Assembly (NCBI RefSeq): GCF_007830255.1 | Contig: NZ_VLKG01000009.1 | Location: 1 to 64,000 of the forward strand | Direction of reading: 5' to 3' | Source: Azomonas agilis | Lineage (GTDB): Bacteria; Pseudomonadota; Gammaproteobacteria; Pseudomonadales; Pseudomonadaceae | Length of the DNA stretch: 64,000 bases | Notes under the pieces: generated by a model | The model's database searches: none | The model's input: only the letters and a program-made list of their open reading frames with translations | What the model was told of the DNA's origin: nothing | Part shown: in pieces, positions 25,073 through 34,063 of the stretch | Layout: each line of letters begins with the position of its first letter | How positions within the stretch are numbered: the first letter of the stretch is position 1 | Made by a program: the position numbers and the translations under genes

Positions 25073-26350
25073 ATGAAGTGCAAGGGTTCATTTTTTCTCT
25101 CCTTAGTCGCTTTAGCTGTGCTGCTGGGTACTTATTCAGCCAAGCTCGCGGCTCAAGAGGGCGGCATTTATGCGGAAACTTTGACTGGAAATTGGAGTGG
25201 CAAGCGCTCTCAGCTAGCTACTCAAGGAATAGAGATTGGTCTGGATCACACCGTGGATTTTATGGCTGTAACGGAGGGCGGGCTGGATCGGCGGCGCAGT
25301 TACTCTGCCTTGTTTGAGCCCAGTGTGTCCTTTGATCTGGAGCGTTTATTCGGTTGGCGAGGCGGGCGGGTATTCATTCATGGGTTGGGTATTTACGGTA
25401 GCCGTGATCCGGGTGAGTCCGTAGGTTCTATCCATGCGCCCAGCAACATCGCCGATTCGGTAGATACCTTTAAAATCCACGAGGCTTGGTTTGAGCAGAG
25501 TTTCTGGGATGAGCGCTTGGCTGTGTTAGTGGGGTTGTATGCGGCTGATTCGGAGTTTGACGTTAAAGAAACCGCTGGGGTTTTCCTCAATGGTGGCTTT
25601 GGTACGGGCCTAGATTTTTCTGAGACGGGTAAAAACGGCCCCTGCATTTATCCCACCTCCTGTTTAGGCGTGCGTGTTCGTTGGCATCCTACGTCTGAGC
25701 ATTATGTGCAGGTTGCTGTATTGGATGGTGTAGCGGGAGATCCTGACCAGCCTCACGGCACTCAGGTGCATTTACAAGGTGGTGATGGTGCTTTAATTCT
25801 GACTGAGCTGGGTATTCACCAGAACGCAGACGTAAATAGCCGTTTTCTACACGCTGCCCTAGGTGCTTGGTATTACACCGAGCATTTCGACCATGTGCGC
25901 GCTCTGGATGCTGAGGGTAATCCCAAGCAAGAGCAGGGGGCTCAGGGGGTTTATGCCCTAATTGAGGGTGAGTTATTCCGTGAGCCAGAGCAGGCGACCC
26001 AAGGGCTGAGTGGCTTTTTGCGGGTTGGCTATGCAGATAAGCAGGTGAACCCTATACGTTGGTCTGCCAGTGGTGGTTTGGTGTACACCGGGCTCTTGCC
26101 GGGGCGGGATGAGGACGTAACTGGCTTTGGTGTTTCACTGGCCTCCAACAGTGGCTCCTTTAAACAGGCTCAGCGTACTGCGGGCAGTCCTGTATTGAGC
26201 CGCGAGGTGGCTTATGAACTCACCCATTGGTTTCCTGTGACCTCATGGATGAGTCTACAACTGAGCGCCCAATACATTCGGCATCCCAGTATGGACCCTA
26301 GCGTGCAAAGCGCTCGGGTGATTGGCGTGCGCCACAAAGTCACGTTTTAA
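25073..26350 (+). CDS. OprB-family carbohydrate-selective porin
   Basis: 425 residues from the ATG at 25073, which has AAGGAG upstream; the longer open frame lacks a ribosome site and would hide the signal peptide SLVALAVLLGTYSAKLAAQ. The mature protein begins TLTGNWSGKRSQLATQGIEIGLDHTVDF, the typical OprB opening, and then runs as amphipathic beta-strands to a terminal Phe (VIGVRHKVTF). OprB porins pass sugars or other small solutes through the outer membrane. Ten bases before a c-type cytochrome gene, so probably co-transcribed; the physiological link is not evident. Confidence 0.85.
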   Translation: MKCKGSFFLSLVALAVLLGTYSAKLAAQEGGIYAETLTGNWSGKRSQLATQGIEIGLDHTVDFMAVTEGGLDRRRSYSALFEPSVSFDLERLFGWRGGRVFIHGLGIYGSRDPGESVGSIHAPSNIADSVDTFKIHEAWFEQSFWDERLAVLVGLYAADSEFDVKETAGVFLNGGFGTGLDFSETGKNGPCIYPTSCLGVRVRWHPTSEHYVQVAVLDGVAGDPDQPHGTQVHLQGGDGALILTELGIHQNADVNSRFLHAALGAWYYTEHFDHVRALDAEGNPKQEQGAQGVYALIEGELFREPEQATQGLSGFLRVGYADKQVNPIRWSASGGLVYTGLLPGRDEDVTGFGVSLASNSGSFKQAQRTAGSPVLSREVAYELTHWFPVTSWMSLQLSAQYIRHPSMDPSVQSARVIGVRHKVTF

Positions 26351-26360
26351 GGGAGCCGAT

Positions 26361-26900
26361 ATGAGCACCGGTAAAAATTTAAAAGGGCTAATCCGACCTC
26401 TCTTAATAGTTGCCTGCATGGGGGCTTCCTATGGGGATGCGGATGAGTTTAAAGCTGTGGGACGTTGCCCCGAAATTCGAGGGACTCAAACCGCTCCAAC
26501 TAGCTATTTGGGGCGCACTAATCCTTTATCACCTACCGCTGAAAATAGAGCAGCCGGAGCGCGTTTGTACCAAGATGATGCGCGTCCTACTCCTTGCGTT
26601 ACCTGTCATGGTGTTCTGGGGGATGGACAAGGGCCAGCAGCAGCCTATTTAAATCCTGCTCCGCGTAACTTTCGTTGTCGTTCAACCATGCTCGACATAC
26701 CAGATGGTCAACTGTATTGGGTGATTGAGCAGGGTTCCGGTGAGCTGCATCATCCCGCACGACAAGGAGCTCAGCATCTAGGCCGACCGGGACGGACGCA
26801 GACGGTGACAGCGATGCGCTCCTATGGAGACTATTTGACTGAAGAGGAAATCTGGCAACTGGTGCTCTACATACGCTCGCTGGCGAATGAAACGGATTGA
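26361..26900 (+). CDS. secreted monohaem c-type cytochrome
   Basis: 179 residues from the ATG at 26361 with GGGAG upstream. A signal peptide (GLIRPLLIVACMGASYGDA) is followed by a class I cytochrome c domain. CVTCH (near residue 79) binds the haem and the methionine of DIPDGQLYWVIEQGSG...TAMRSYGDYLTEEEIWQLVLYIRSL supplies the likely sixth ligand. Ends in the C-terminal helix typical of the family. It follows the porin gene with a 10-base gap; the electron partner is unknown. Confidence 0.85.
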   Translation: MSTGKNLKGLIRPLLIVACMGASYGDADEFKAVGRCPEIRGTQTAPTSYLGRTNPLSPTAENRAAGARLYQDDARPTPCVTCHGVLGDGQGPAAAYLNPAPRNFRCRSTMLDIPDGQLYWVIEQGSGELHHPARQGAQHLGRPGRTQTVTAMRSYGDYLTEEEIWQLVLYIRSLANETD

Positions 26901-26979
26901 TCTACAGTTTGGCTGCTGCTTGACCCTGTAGTTACTTCAAGGTTTTTAATGCAATTAAATCACCTTTGGAGCAGCGAAC

Positions 26980-29196
26980 ATGACATCAGACAGCGGTCAT
27001 CTTCCCATTCAAACATCCAGTACCTGTTGTTGTTCTGGACACTGTGACCCTAGCCTATCTCCCAATCCATCCGGCAATCCTATTGCAAGGATTCCCAGTT
27101 TTCGTATTCCCAGCATGGATTGCCCGGTGGAGGAAAACCAAATCCGCCAGGCGTTGGCAGAGATTCAAGGGATTAGGACACTGCGGTTTGAACTTTCGGC
27201 CCGAACGCTACAGATTGAGGCAGAGCATTCGGCGCTTGAGGCCGCGCTGACCGCCATTCGTGCTTTGGGCTTTGAGGTACAGCCGCTTTCCAGCGCTCAA
27301 CAGGAGCCTAAGGCCAAGTTTAGTGAATTAACACGCACGGGGATTGCTTTAGCACTGGCTCTAGTAGCTGAGGCTATCCACTATCTTGCCCCAGAAACAT
27401 GGCTGTTTGGGCTCTTGGGTATGTCGGTGGCGGCAGCAGCCATTGGCTTTGCCGGACTTTCCACCTACCAAAAAGGTTTGGCCGCCCTGCGCCGTGGCCA
27501 ACTGAACATGAATGCCTTGATGGGCGTAGCGGTAACGGGTGCGTTCTTGATCGGCCAGTGGCCGGAAGCGGCCATGGTGATGGCCCTGTACGCCATTGCC
27601 GAGCTGATCGAAGCCAAATCGCTGGATCGGGCGCGGCAAGCCATTCAAAAACTGCTGGCCCTCGCCCCTGAAACCGCCGAGGTACAGCAAGCCGATGGCC
27701 GTTGGTTAGCCGTTCCAGCCGCAAACGTGGCTTTAGGCGCGGTGGTACGGGTAAAACCCGGTGCGCGTATTCCCTTGGATGGGCGCATCAGCAAAGGCCA
27801 AGGCGCGGTGAATCAATCCTCGGTCACGGGGGAAAGCATTCCGGTCGATAAAGTCCCCGGCGATGCGCTGTTTGCCGGCACCATCAACGAAACCAGCACC
27901 CTCGAATTTGAAGTCACGGCCACGGCCAATAACACCACCCTCGCCCGCATTATCCACGCGGTAGAGGCCGCCCAAGCCAGTCGAGCGCCGATGCAGCGCT
28001 TTATCGACCGTTTTGCCGCGCTCTATACACCAGCAGTATTTGTGGGCGCGGTGTTGGTTGCCCTCAGTGGCCCTTGGTTATTCGATTGGACGGCCTTGGA
28101 AGCGATTTACAAGGCGCTGGTATTGCTGATCATCGCCTGCCCCTGCGCCTTGGTGATTGCCACACCCGTGACCATCGTCAGTGGACTGGCGGCAGCAGCG
28201 CGTCAAGGCATCCTGATTAAAGGCGGCGCTTATCTGGAGCAAGCGCGCCATCTGAAAGCCATCGCCCTCGACAAAACCGGCACCCTGACTGAAGGCAAAC
28301 CTCGCTTGGTCGCCGTGCACTTGATGCCTTCGGACTACAGCGAAGCGCAGGTGTTGGCTTGGGCCGCTGCACTGGCGGAGCATTCGGATCATCCGGTGTC
28401 TAAAGCCATTGCCACAGGGCTGACGAATACCAACGAATCGGTGGTTTTAGAGCAGTTCAATGCACTGCCGGGGCGCGGGATTGAAGCCCATTTGGGAAGC
28501 CATCGCCTTGTACTCGGCAATCATCGCCTAATTGAAGAACGCGGCCTGTGCAGCCCTGAGATTGAAACCTACCTCAGCCACCATGAAGCCCAAGGTCACA
28601 CCTTGACGCTACTGGCCTCAGCCAGCGAAGTGTTGGCCATTTTCGCCGTCGCCGATACCCTAAAACACAGCAGCCGCAGCGCCATGAGCCGCTTGCAACA
28701 GCTTGGCGTTACGCCCTGCATGCTCACCGGCGACAACCTGACCACCGCCCAAGCCATCGCCAAGGAAGCCGGCATTGCTCAGGTACAGGGCAACCTGCTG
28801 CCAGAAGACAAGCTGGCCACCATTCAAACCCTGCACCAGCAGTACGGCACCACCGCCATGGTGGGCGATGGCATCAACGACGCGCCGGCTTTGGTCAAGG
28901 CTGATATTGGCATTGCCATGGGCGGCGCGGGCACTGACATTGCGATGGAGGCCGCCGATGTGGTGATCATGAACGACGATCTACGCCGTCTGCCGGAGCT
29001 GATTCAACTGTCGCGCGCCACCTACAATGTTTTATGGCAGAACATTGCCTTCGCGCTGGGGATTAAAGGCGTGTTTTTCGCTCTGGCCCTCACCGGCAAT
29101 GCGACTATGTGGATGGCCGTTTTTGCCGATATGGGGGCCAGCTTACTGGTTGTGGCCAACGGGCTGCGGGTGTTGCACCTGAAGCCTCAGGACTGA
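26980..29196 (+). CDS. zntA: Zn/Cd/Pb-exporting P1B-type ATPase
   Basis: 738 residues. A Cys/His-rich N-terminus (TCCCSGHC) and a heavy-metal domain with MDCPVEE (about residue 46) precede the ATPase core. IIACPCALVIATP is the membrane metal site, DKTGTLTEG the phosphorylated Asp, HSDHPVSKA the HP motif, and GDGINDAPAL the hinge motif. The MDCPxEE motif places it in the ZntA/CadA group that expels zinc, cadmium and lead. G+C and codon choice rise from about 27.5 kb onward, suggesting mosaic origin. The 3' end overlaps the ArsR-type gene by 10 bases (tail to tail). cadA is an equally valid name. Confidence 0.9.
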   Translation: MTSDSGHLPIQTSSTCCCSGHCDPSLSPNPSGNPIARIPSFRIPSMDCPVEENQIRQALAEIQGIRTLRFELSARTLQIEAEHSALEAALTAIRALGFEVQPLSSAQQEPKAKFSELTRTGIALALALVAEAIHYLAPETWLFGLLGMSVAAAAIGFAGLSTYQKGLAALRRGQLNMNALMGVAVTGAFLIGQWPEAAMVMALYAIAELIEAKSLDRARQAIQKLLALAPETAEVQQADGRWLAVPAANVALGAVVRVKPGARIPLDGRISKGQGAVNQSSVTGESIPVDKVPGDALFAGTINETSTLEFEVTATANNTTLARIIHAVEAAQASRAPMQRFIDRFAALYTPAVFVGAVLVALSGPWLFDWTALEAIYKALVLLIIACPCALVIATPVTIVSGLAAAARQGILIKGGAYLEQARHLKAIALDKTGTLTEGKPRLVAVHLMPSDYSEAQVLAWAAALAEHSDHPVSKAIATGLTNTNESVVLEQFNALPGRGIEAHLGSHRLVLGNHRLIEERGLCSPEIETYLSHHEAQGHTLTLLASASEVLAIFAVADTLKHSSRSAMSRLQQLGVTPCMLTGDNLTTAQAIAKEAGIAQVQGNLLPEDKLATIQTLHQQYGTTAMVGDGINDAPALVKADIGIAMGGAGTDIAMEAADVVIMNDDLRRLPELIQLSRATYNVLWQNIAFALGIKGVFFALALTGNATMWMAVFADMGASLLVVANGLRVLHLKPQD

Positions 29197-29516
29197 GGAC
29201 GTTCCCGCTTGAGCTTGAAATAAGCCCCCATAATCGCCTCCAACAGGCCGGGAAAGACGCGCTCTAAGTCTTCCCGGCGCAGCGAATTGATGTGGGTGGT
29301 GCCCACATAGCGGGTACAGACCAAACCCGCATCCCGCAACACCCGAAAATGGTGGGAAACACTCGACTTAGGCCGATCGCCCTGCAACTCGCCGCAAGTC
29401 GCCTCCGGCACTTCATACAGATGGCGGACAATTTCCAGACGCACCGGATCACTCAACGCATACAATAAGCGTTCGAGGGTAAATTCATCAGGAGAGGGGT
29501 GGGAATAGTGGCGCAT
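29187..29516 (-). CDS. ArsR-family transcriptional regulator
   Basis: 109 residues with a winged helix of the ArsR/SmtB type: LLYALSDPVRLEIVRHLYE, CGELQGDRPKSSVSHHFRVLRDAGLV (recognition helix) and YVGTTHINSLRREDL (wing). The metal-binding ELCVCDL box of SmtB/CadC proteins is absent, so it is probably not the sensor for the neighbouring metal pump. It is divergent from the xenA-type gene, and an inverted repeat lies in the 83-base gap. Such ArsR-like repressors next to ene-reductases are common in Pseudomonas, so control of xenA is inferred. Confidence 0.88.
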   Translation of the reverse strand: MRHYSHPSPDEFTLERLLYALSDPVRLEIVRHLYEVPEATCGELQGDRPKSSVSHHFRVLRDAGLVCTRYVGTTHINSLRREDLERVFPGLLEAIMGAYFKLKRERPQS

Positions 29517-29551
29517 GAGGGGAGTATATCAGGGCTTTACTTGATTCCATA

Positions 29552-29569
29552 GTTCGAATACCATCGAAC
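29552..29569. promoter_or_regulatory. inverted repeat GTTCGA-N6-TCGAAC, probable operator
   Basis: A perfect 6-base inverted repeat with a 6-base spacer lies in the short gap between the ArsR-type gene and xenA, where a dimeric winged-helix repressor controlling both would bind. Confidence 0.65.
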
Positions 29570-29599
29570 AAAGATACCCGCTGATTGACGGAGCCTGCC

Positions 29600-30697
29600 A
29601 TGTCTGCCCTGTTCCAACCCTTCACCTTGAAAGATGTTACCCTGCGCAACCGCATTGCCATTCCGCCCATGTGCCAATATATGTCTAACGACGGCATCAT
29701 CAACGACTGGCATCAGGTTCACTATGCTGCTCAAGCCCGTGGCGGCGCGGGTTTGATCGTGGTCGAGGCGACGGCGGTGGCTCCAGAAGGTCGGATTACT
29801 CCCGGCTGTGCTGGTCTGTGGAATGATGAACAGGCCCAAGCCCTGTCCCAAGTCGCCAAAGCCATTAAAGCCGCCGGTTGTGTGCCTGGCATTCAAATCG
29901 CCCATGCCGGACGTAAAGCCAGCGCCAACCGTCCTTGGGAAGGTGATGACCACATTCCTGAAAACGATCCACGCGGCTGGCCAACCATTGCCCCATCAGC
30001 CGTGGCCTTTGGTGAGGGTTTGCCTAAAGTCCCGCAAGCCATGACGTTGGAAGATATTGCCCGCGTTCGTCAAAACTTTGTCGATGCCGCCCGCCGCGCC
30101 TATGAAGCGGGCTTTGAATGGCTGGAACTGCACTTCGCCCACGGCTATCTGGCCCAGAGCTTCTTCTCCGAACACGCCAACCAACGTACCGACCAATACG
30201 GCGGCAGCGCTGAAAACCGTGGCCGCTTCCTGCTGGAAACCATGGCCGCCGTGCGTGAGGTTTGGCCAGAGCGTCTGCCCTTCACTGCCCGCTTTGGGGT
30301 GATTGAATTTGATGGCCGCGACGAGCAAACCCTGAGTGAATCCATCGAGCTGGTGAAAGGCTTTAAACGCACGGGTTTGGATCTGATCAGCGTCAGCATG
30401 GGCTTTAATACCCCCACAGCACAAATCCCTTGGGGGCCTGCCTTTATGGGCCCGATTGCCGAGCGCGTGCGCCGCGAGGTAGGAATTCCCGTTACTTCCG
30501 CTTGGGGCTTTGGCGCACCTAAACTGGCGGAACAAGCGCTAACCAGCGGGCAGCTTGATATTGTTTCCGTAGGCCGGGCCTATTTAGCTAATCCGCACTG
30601 GACGTATGTAGCGGCTAAAGAGTTAGGCATTGAGCAACCGGCTTGGACATTACCCGCTTCCTATGCGCATTGGCTGTCGCGTTATAAAGAGCTGTAA
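29600..30697 (+). CDS. xenA: XenA-type old yellow enzyme (ene-reductase / xenobiotic reductase)
   Basis: 365 residues from the ATG at 29600. It matches the Pseudomonas putida XenA pattern closely: LFQPFTLKDVTLRNRIAIPP at the N-terminus (FMN barrel start), PMCQYMS with the Cys of the thermophilic-like/YqjM subclass, GIQIAHAGRKASA, WLELHFAHGYLAQSFFS and VTSAWGFGAP. These enzymes use FMN and NAD(P)H to reduce activated alkenes, quinones, nitro-esters and nitroaromatics. The gene is divergent from an ArsR-type repressor with an operator-like repeat between, suggesting induction by electrophiles. A strong hairpin follows the stop. Confidence 0.93.
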   Translation: MSALFQPFTLKDVTLRNRIAIPPMCQYMSNDGIINDWHQVHYAAQARGGAGLIVVEATAVAPEGRITPGCAGLWNDEQAQALSQVAKAIKAAGCVPGIQIAHAGRKASANRPWEGDDHIPENDPRGWPTIAPSAVAFGEGLPKVPQAMTLEDIARVRQNFVDAARRAYEAGFEWLELHFAHGYLAQSFFSEHANQRTDQYGGSAENRGRFLLETMAAVREVWPERLPFTARFGVIEFDGRDEQTLSESIELVKGFKRTGLDLISVSMGFNTPTAQIPWGPAFMGPIAERVRREVGIPVTSAWGFGAPKLAEQALTSGQLDIVSVGRAYLANPHWTYVAAKELGIEQPAWTLPASYAHWLSRYKEL

Positions 30698-30705
30698 GGA
30701 GTCAA

Positions 30706-30741
30706 ACTAAGACCGATACTTGAGCCTGTATCGGTCTTAGT
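30706..30741. terminator. bidirectional hairpin terminator between xenA and the DUF3144 gene
   Basis: ACTAAGACCGATAC (30706-30719) and its exact inverse (30728-30741) form a 14-bp stem with an 8-base loop between two convergent genes. T-tracts are weak on both sides. Confidence 0.8.
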
Positions 30742-30746
30742 GTTGT

Positions 30747-31046
30747 CTATTTATCAGACATTTCAACGATGAAGTTTTGACTTAACAAGTCAATTTGCTC
30801 GAAGAAGTTTTCTTCCAGCATGGCGTTAAACTGATTGCTGTACCAAGTCTGTAGGTGTTCTCTCTCGGTAGCCAGCTCTTTGAAGGTACAGGCTGCTTCG
30901 TGGGTGCTAAAGCGTGCCGCTGCGTAGCGCAGGGCAGTACTGACGTGCGCTAATTCCTTGTTTTCTTCCTTCATCAGCCGATTAGCGACCTCAATAAACT
31001 CATCGGCCATGTTAAAAATTACCATATTGTCTTGATCGTCTGACAT
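30747..31046 (-). CDS. DUF3144 family protein
   Basis: 99 residues. The pattern MADEFIEVANRLMKEEN...VSTALRYAAARFSTHEAA...WYSNQFNAMLEENF fits the DUF3144 family of small cytoplasmic proteins of unknown function in proteobacteria. It is acidic and helical, with no signal peptide or membrane segment. It stands alone on the minus strand, converging on xenA through a shared terminator. Confidence 0.8.
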   Translation of the reverse strand: MSDDQDNMVIFNMADEFIEVANRLMKEENKELAHVSTALRYAAARFSTHEAACTFKELATEREHLQTWYSNQFNAMLEENFFEQIDLLSQNFIVEMSDK

Positions 31047-31373
31047 AAATACACCTTTATGTAAATAATTGAAGTGATCTAACCCCTAAAGGGTTCGTGT
31101 GGAGCTTATTGTCAGATTCACTAAGCAAATATCAGGCAATGTTTGAGTGGCGAATGAGCTTGTGCCCAGATTCATTGGGATTGCCTTAAATCAGTCCCGA
31201 TTTGCAGGGGAAAGGCATTATTGCTAGCGTATGCTTGGGGCTGGAAACAGGCATTTAGAGATCAGCGGATATCAGTAGATTGTCCGCGGGTATTGTGTGC
31301 ACAGGTTAAGGCTGGTTGAGTAATCATCCGGCCTTTGTTGTTTCCGGGATTGGCTACTCTGGGTGACTGATTT
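31047..31373. other. intergenic region without recognised features
   Basis: About 327 bases between the divergent DUF3144 gene and a small membrane-protein gene. It should hold promoters for both. I see no gene, no clear hairpin and no recognised operator. Confidence 0.4.
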
Positions 31374-31634
31374 ATGCAACTACTGGTTCTGCTTATTCTT
31401 ATTCTCATCGCTGCTGCAGGGGTGCCTGCGTTAATCAAACTAACCTTGCCCGAGGTGTCAGACCCTGTGTTAATTGGGGCTGGAATTGGCAGCTTACTGG
31501 TGGTGTGGATCCTGATGCGTCTGATTTATAGCTCAGTTAACCGGCGGAAAAGCAGTGCAGATAGTTTGGAGCGTCGTGCGCGGAGACTGACAGAGGAAGC
31601 AAATCGGCGTAATCGAGCAGCTCAACGTCAGTAA
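31374..31634 (+). CDS. small two-helix membrane protein, unknown function
   Basis: 86 residues. Two hydrophobic helices (about 2-25 and 31-52) are separated by a short acidic loop and followed by a basic, Arg-rich cytoplasmic tail (VNRRKSSADSLERRARRL...NRRNRAAQRQ). Not a family I recognise. A good hairpin terminator follows, supporting a real single-gene unit. Confidence 0.65.
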   Translation: MQLLVLLILILIAAAGVPALIKLTLPEVSDPVLIGAGIGSLLVVWILMRLIYSSVNRRKSSADSLERRARRLTEEANRRNRAAQRQ

Positions 31635-31643
31635 CAGGCTAAG

Positions 31644-31667
31644 CCCTGACCTGGTTTCAGGTCAGGG
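31644..31667. terminator. hairpin terminator
   Basis: CCCTGACCT (31644-31652) and AGGTCAGGG (31659-31667) form a 9-bp stem with a 6-base loop between the convergent membrane-protein gene and flavodoxin. No T-tract follows on the plus strand. Confidence 0.7.
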
Positions 31668-31684
31668 TAGAGGCGGGGTATTGC

Positions 31685-32212
31685 TTATTCTTCGACGGGG
31701 AAATGCTCTTTTAGCACTTCGACCCAATTGGCCAGACGGGTTTTGGTTTTGCCTGCTTCGTTCACTTTGTCGAAGGGCAGACCGACGAACATGCCATCAC
31801 GCTCAGCAAAGGAATACTCGTAGGTGTAGCCTTCAGTAGGAATGCTGCCTACCAGAGTAGCGCCACGAGCTTTGAATTTATCGTACAAAATGCCTAGGGC
31901 GCTGACGAACTGCTCACCATGGGCTTTGTAGTCACCGGCACCGAACAGGGCGATGGTTTTGCCGGTAAAGTCAGGTTTTTCGTTTTCCAGATCCAGCATA
32001 GGATCGCGCCAGTCATTCTGTACTTCGCCTGAACCCCAAGTAGAGCAGCCGAAAATCAGATAGTCGTACTTCAACATATCGTCAAAATCGGTGAAGTCTT
32101 CTTCCATGTTGTACAGGTCGCAATTGTCTTCGCCGAGAAGTTTAGCCAGTTGCTCAGCCGCTTTGCCGGTAACGCCAGAGCAGGTGCCGTAGAAAATGCC
32201 AATGGTTGACAT
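31685..32212 (-). CDS. fldA: long-chain flavodoxin
   Basis: 175 residues, the size of long-chain flavodoxins. The FMN phosphate loop GTCSGVTGKAAEQLA lies at about residues 9-23, with STWGSGEVQNDW (about 58-69) and FGAGDYKAHGEQF (about 90-102) forming the flavin-binding loops. It carries single electrons between reductases and partners such as IspG/IspH, biotin synthase and methionine synthase. The upstream gap contains repeated GTAC motifs (32317-32358) that could be an operator. Monocistronic, between two terminators or gaps. Confidence 0.92.
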   Translation of the reverse strand: MSTIGIFYGTCSGVTGKAAEQLAKLLGEDNCDLYNMEEDFTDFDDMLKYDYLIFGCSTWGSGEVQNDWRDPMLDLENEKPDFTGKTIALFGAGDYKAHGEQFVSALGILYDKFKARGATLVGSIPTEGYTYEYSFAERDGMFVGLPFDKVNEAGKTKTRLANWVEVLKEHFPVEE

Positions 32213-32366
32213 AGAAAAAGGTTCCTTTAGATAAAAGCTTCGTAAAGAGGTCGTCGGCCACCAGTGTACGAGACGACCGGCGGATAATACGGGAAGCTAT
32301 TCTATAACTGTACTGCCGAATACGCATGAGTGTACGCCGCAAGTACGAATTTAGTACGCAATAGCC

Positions 32367-33842
32367 TCAATGTTGGTATTCTGCCAAGGCCACCGCGCGA
32401 AACATAGCGCGTCTTTTATTCAGGGTTTCTTCCCATTCCAGAGCCGGTTGGGAGTCCGCCACGATGCCCGCACCGGCTTGGATGTGCAGTTCGCCATCCT
32501 TAATCAATGCAGTACGGATGGCGATTGCCGTGTCCATATTACCGTTCCAAGCTAAATAGCCCACAGCACCGCCGTATACGCCGCGCTTGACGGGCTCTAA
32601 CTCGTCAATGATTTCCATCGCCCGCACTTTAGGCGCACCAGACAGCGTGCCCGCAGGCAGAATGGAGCGCAGCGCATCCATAGCACTCAAGCCTTGTTTT
32701 AACTGGCCGGTGACGTTGGAAACAATGTGCATGACGTTGGAGTAACGCTCAATGATCATTTGTTCTGTGACCTGAACCGTGCCGGTTTCCGATACGCGGC
32801 CTACGTCATTGCGGCCCAGATCAATCAGCATTAAATGTTCGGCCAGCTCTTTAGCGTCGGACAGCAGATCCTGTTCCAGCGCTAAGTCGGCTTCAGGCGT
32901 GGCACCACGAGGTCGAGTACCGGCAATGGGGCGCACACAGACTTCGCCATCTTCCACCCGTACTAAAACCTCAGGAGAGGAGCCCACCACATGGAAGTCG
33001 CCGAAGTTGAAGAAGTACATATAGGGCGTGGGATTAAAGCAGCGCAGCGCGCGATAAAGATCAATAGGCGCGGCTTTAAAGGGAATCGACATGCGCTGGG
33101 AAATCACCACCTGCATGCAGTCACCCGCTAGGATGTAATCCTTAATGCGGTTGACGGCGTGCTCGTAATCTTCCCGAGTGAAACTGGAGCGGAAATTCGG
33201 CTCGGGATGGGACTCAGGGGTTAATACCAAGCTGTGGGGCGGAGTGATGGCTTGTTGTAAACGGGCTCTGAGGGCTTCTAAATCTTGAATGCCTTGCTCA
33301 TAAGCCTGAGTTTGGGCGGGATCAACCAGTACCAAGCAGTAGACTTTACTGGTTAAGTTATCAAACACCACCACCCGATCAGAAACCATTAACAGGATGT
33401 CTGGCGTGTTTAGGGTGTCTGGATTGGGGTTTTTAGCCAGTTTGGATTCCACATAGCGCACGCTGTCGTAGCTAAAGTAGCCGACCAGCCCACCATTAAA
33501 GCGCGGCAGTCCTGACACGGGAGCGACTTGGTAGCGCTCTTTAAACTGCTCCACAAAACTCAGAGGATCATCAACACTCAAGGATTCAGTTTCTACGCCC
33601 TCGTGCTGAATACTCACCTGATGGTCAAATACTCGCAATACACTGTGGCAGGGCAGGCCAATGATGGAGTAACGGCCCCATTTTTCGCCGCCTTGCACCG
33701 ACTCTAGTAAGTAGCTGTTAGGAGCATCGGCTAATTTCATGTACAGGGACAGGGGCGTTTCAAAGTCGGCCAGCACTTCAAAATACAGGGGAATACGGTT
33801 ATAGCCTTCAGCGGCTAGGCGCAGGAATTCATCGCGCGTCAT
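32367..33842 (-). CDS. trpE: anthranilate synthase component I TrpE
   Basis: 491 residues. The N-terminal [20 protein letters not shown] carries the LLES tryptophan-feedback site. The chorismate-binding core has [57 protein letters not shown] and AGAGIVADS. It makes anthranilate from chorismate using ammonia from TrpG, which is not in this window. In Pseudomonas trpE also lies near gph and rpe and apart from trpGDC, as here. A 220-base leader-like gap precedes it. Confidence 0.97.
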   Translation of the reverse strand: MTRDEFLRLAAEGYNRIPLYFEVLADFETPLSLYMKLADAPNSYLLESVQGGEKWGRYSIIGLPCHSVLRVFDHQVSIQHEGVETESLSVDDPLSFVEQFKERYQVAPVSGLPRFNGGLVGYFSYDSVRYVESKLAKNPNPDTLNTPDILLMVSDRVVVFDNLTSKVYCLVLVDPAQTQAYEQGIQDLEALRARLQQAITPPHSLVLTPESHPEPNFRSSFTREDYEHAVNRIKDYILAGDCMQVVISQRMSIPFKAAPIDLYRALRCFNPTPYMYFFNFGDFHVVGSSPEVLVRVEDGEVCVRPIAGTRPRGATPEADLALEQDLLSDAKELAEHLMLIDLGRNDVGRVSETGTVQVTEQMIIERYSNVMHIVSNVTGQLKQGLSAMDALRSILPAGTLSGAPKVRAMEIIDELEPVKRGVYGGAVGYLAWNGNMDTAIAIRTALIKDGELHIQAGAGIVADSQPALEWEETLNKRRAMFRAVALAEYQH

Positions 33843-34063
33843 TATCGGTCTCGGATTTTATCAGCGAAAGTAAACAGGTCTAAGGGCAGCAGGGGGCAGT
33901 GCCGGATATCCGGCGTAGTTATACAGAGGCGCAGCCGCGCCAACGCACCTGAAGGCTTAATAGTATCCAGAGAAAGCTAAAGCGGCGGGAGTGGATAGCC
34001 ACCTGTCTGGTCTCGCAGGCTGGAAGTGGGAGTCTTCACACTAGCGCAAGCCGCCCCTAAGAA
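33843..34063 (-). other. GC-rich structured gap upstream of trpE
   Basis: About 220 bases between gph and trpE. It contains complementary GGCGG/CCGCC blocks (about 33983 and 34050) enclosing several GGA motifs. On the minus strand I do not find a leader peptide with tandem Trp codons, so classical attenuation is not supported. It may be an unrecognised small RNA or leader. Confidence 0.35.

Noticed and set aside
26410-26652. 80-residue protein within the cytochrome gene
   Set aside because: Shifted frame inside a clear c-type cytochrome with CVTCH; no independent support.
33843-34063. Tryptophan leader peptide with attenuator for trpE
   Set aside because: No short frame with tandem Trp codons and no clear terminator-antiterminator pair was found.
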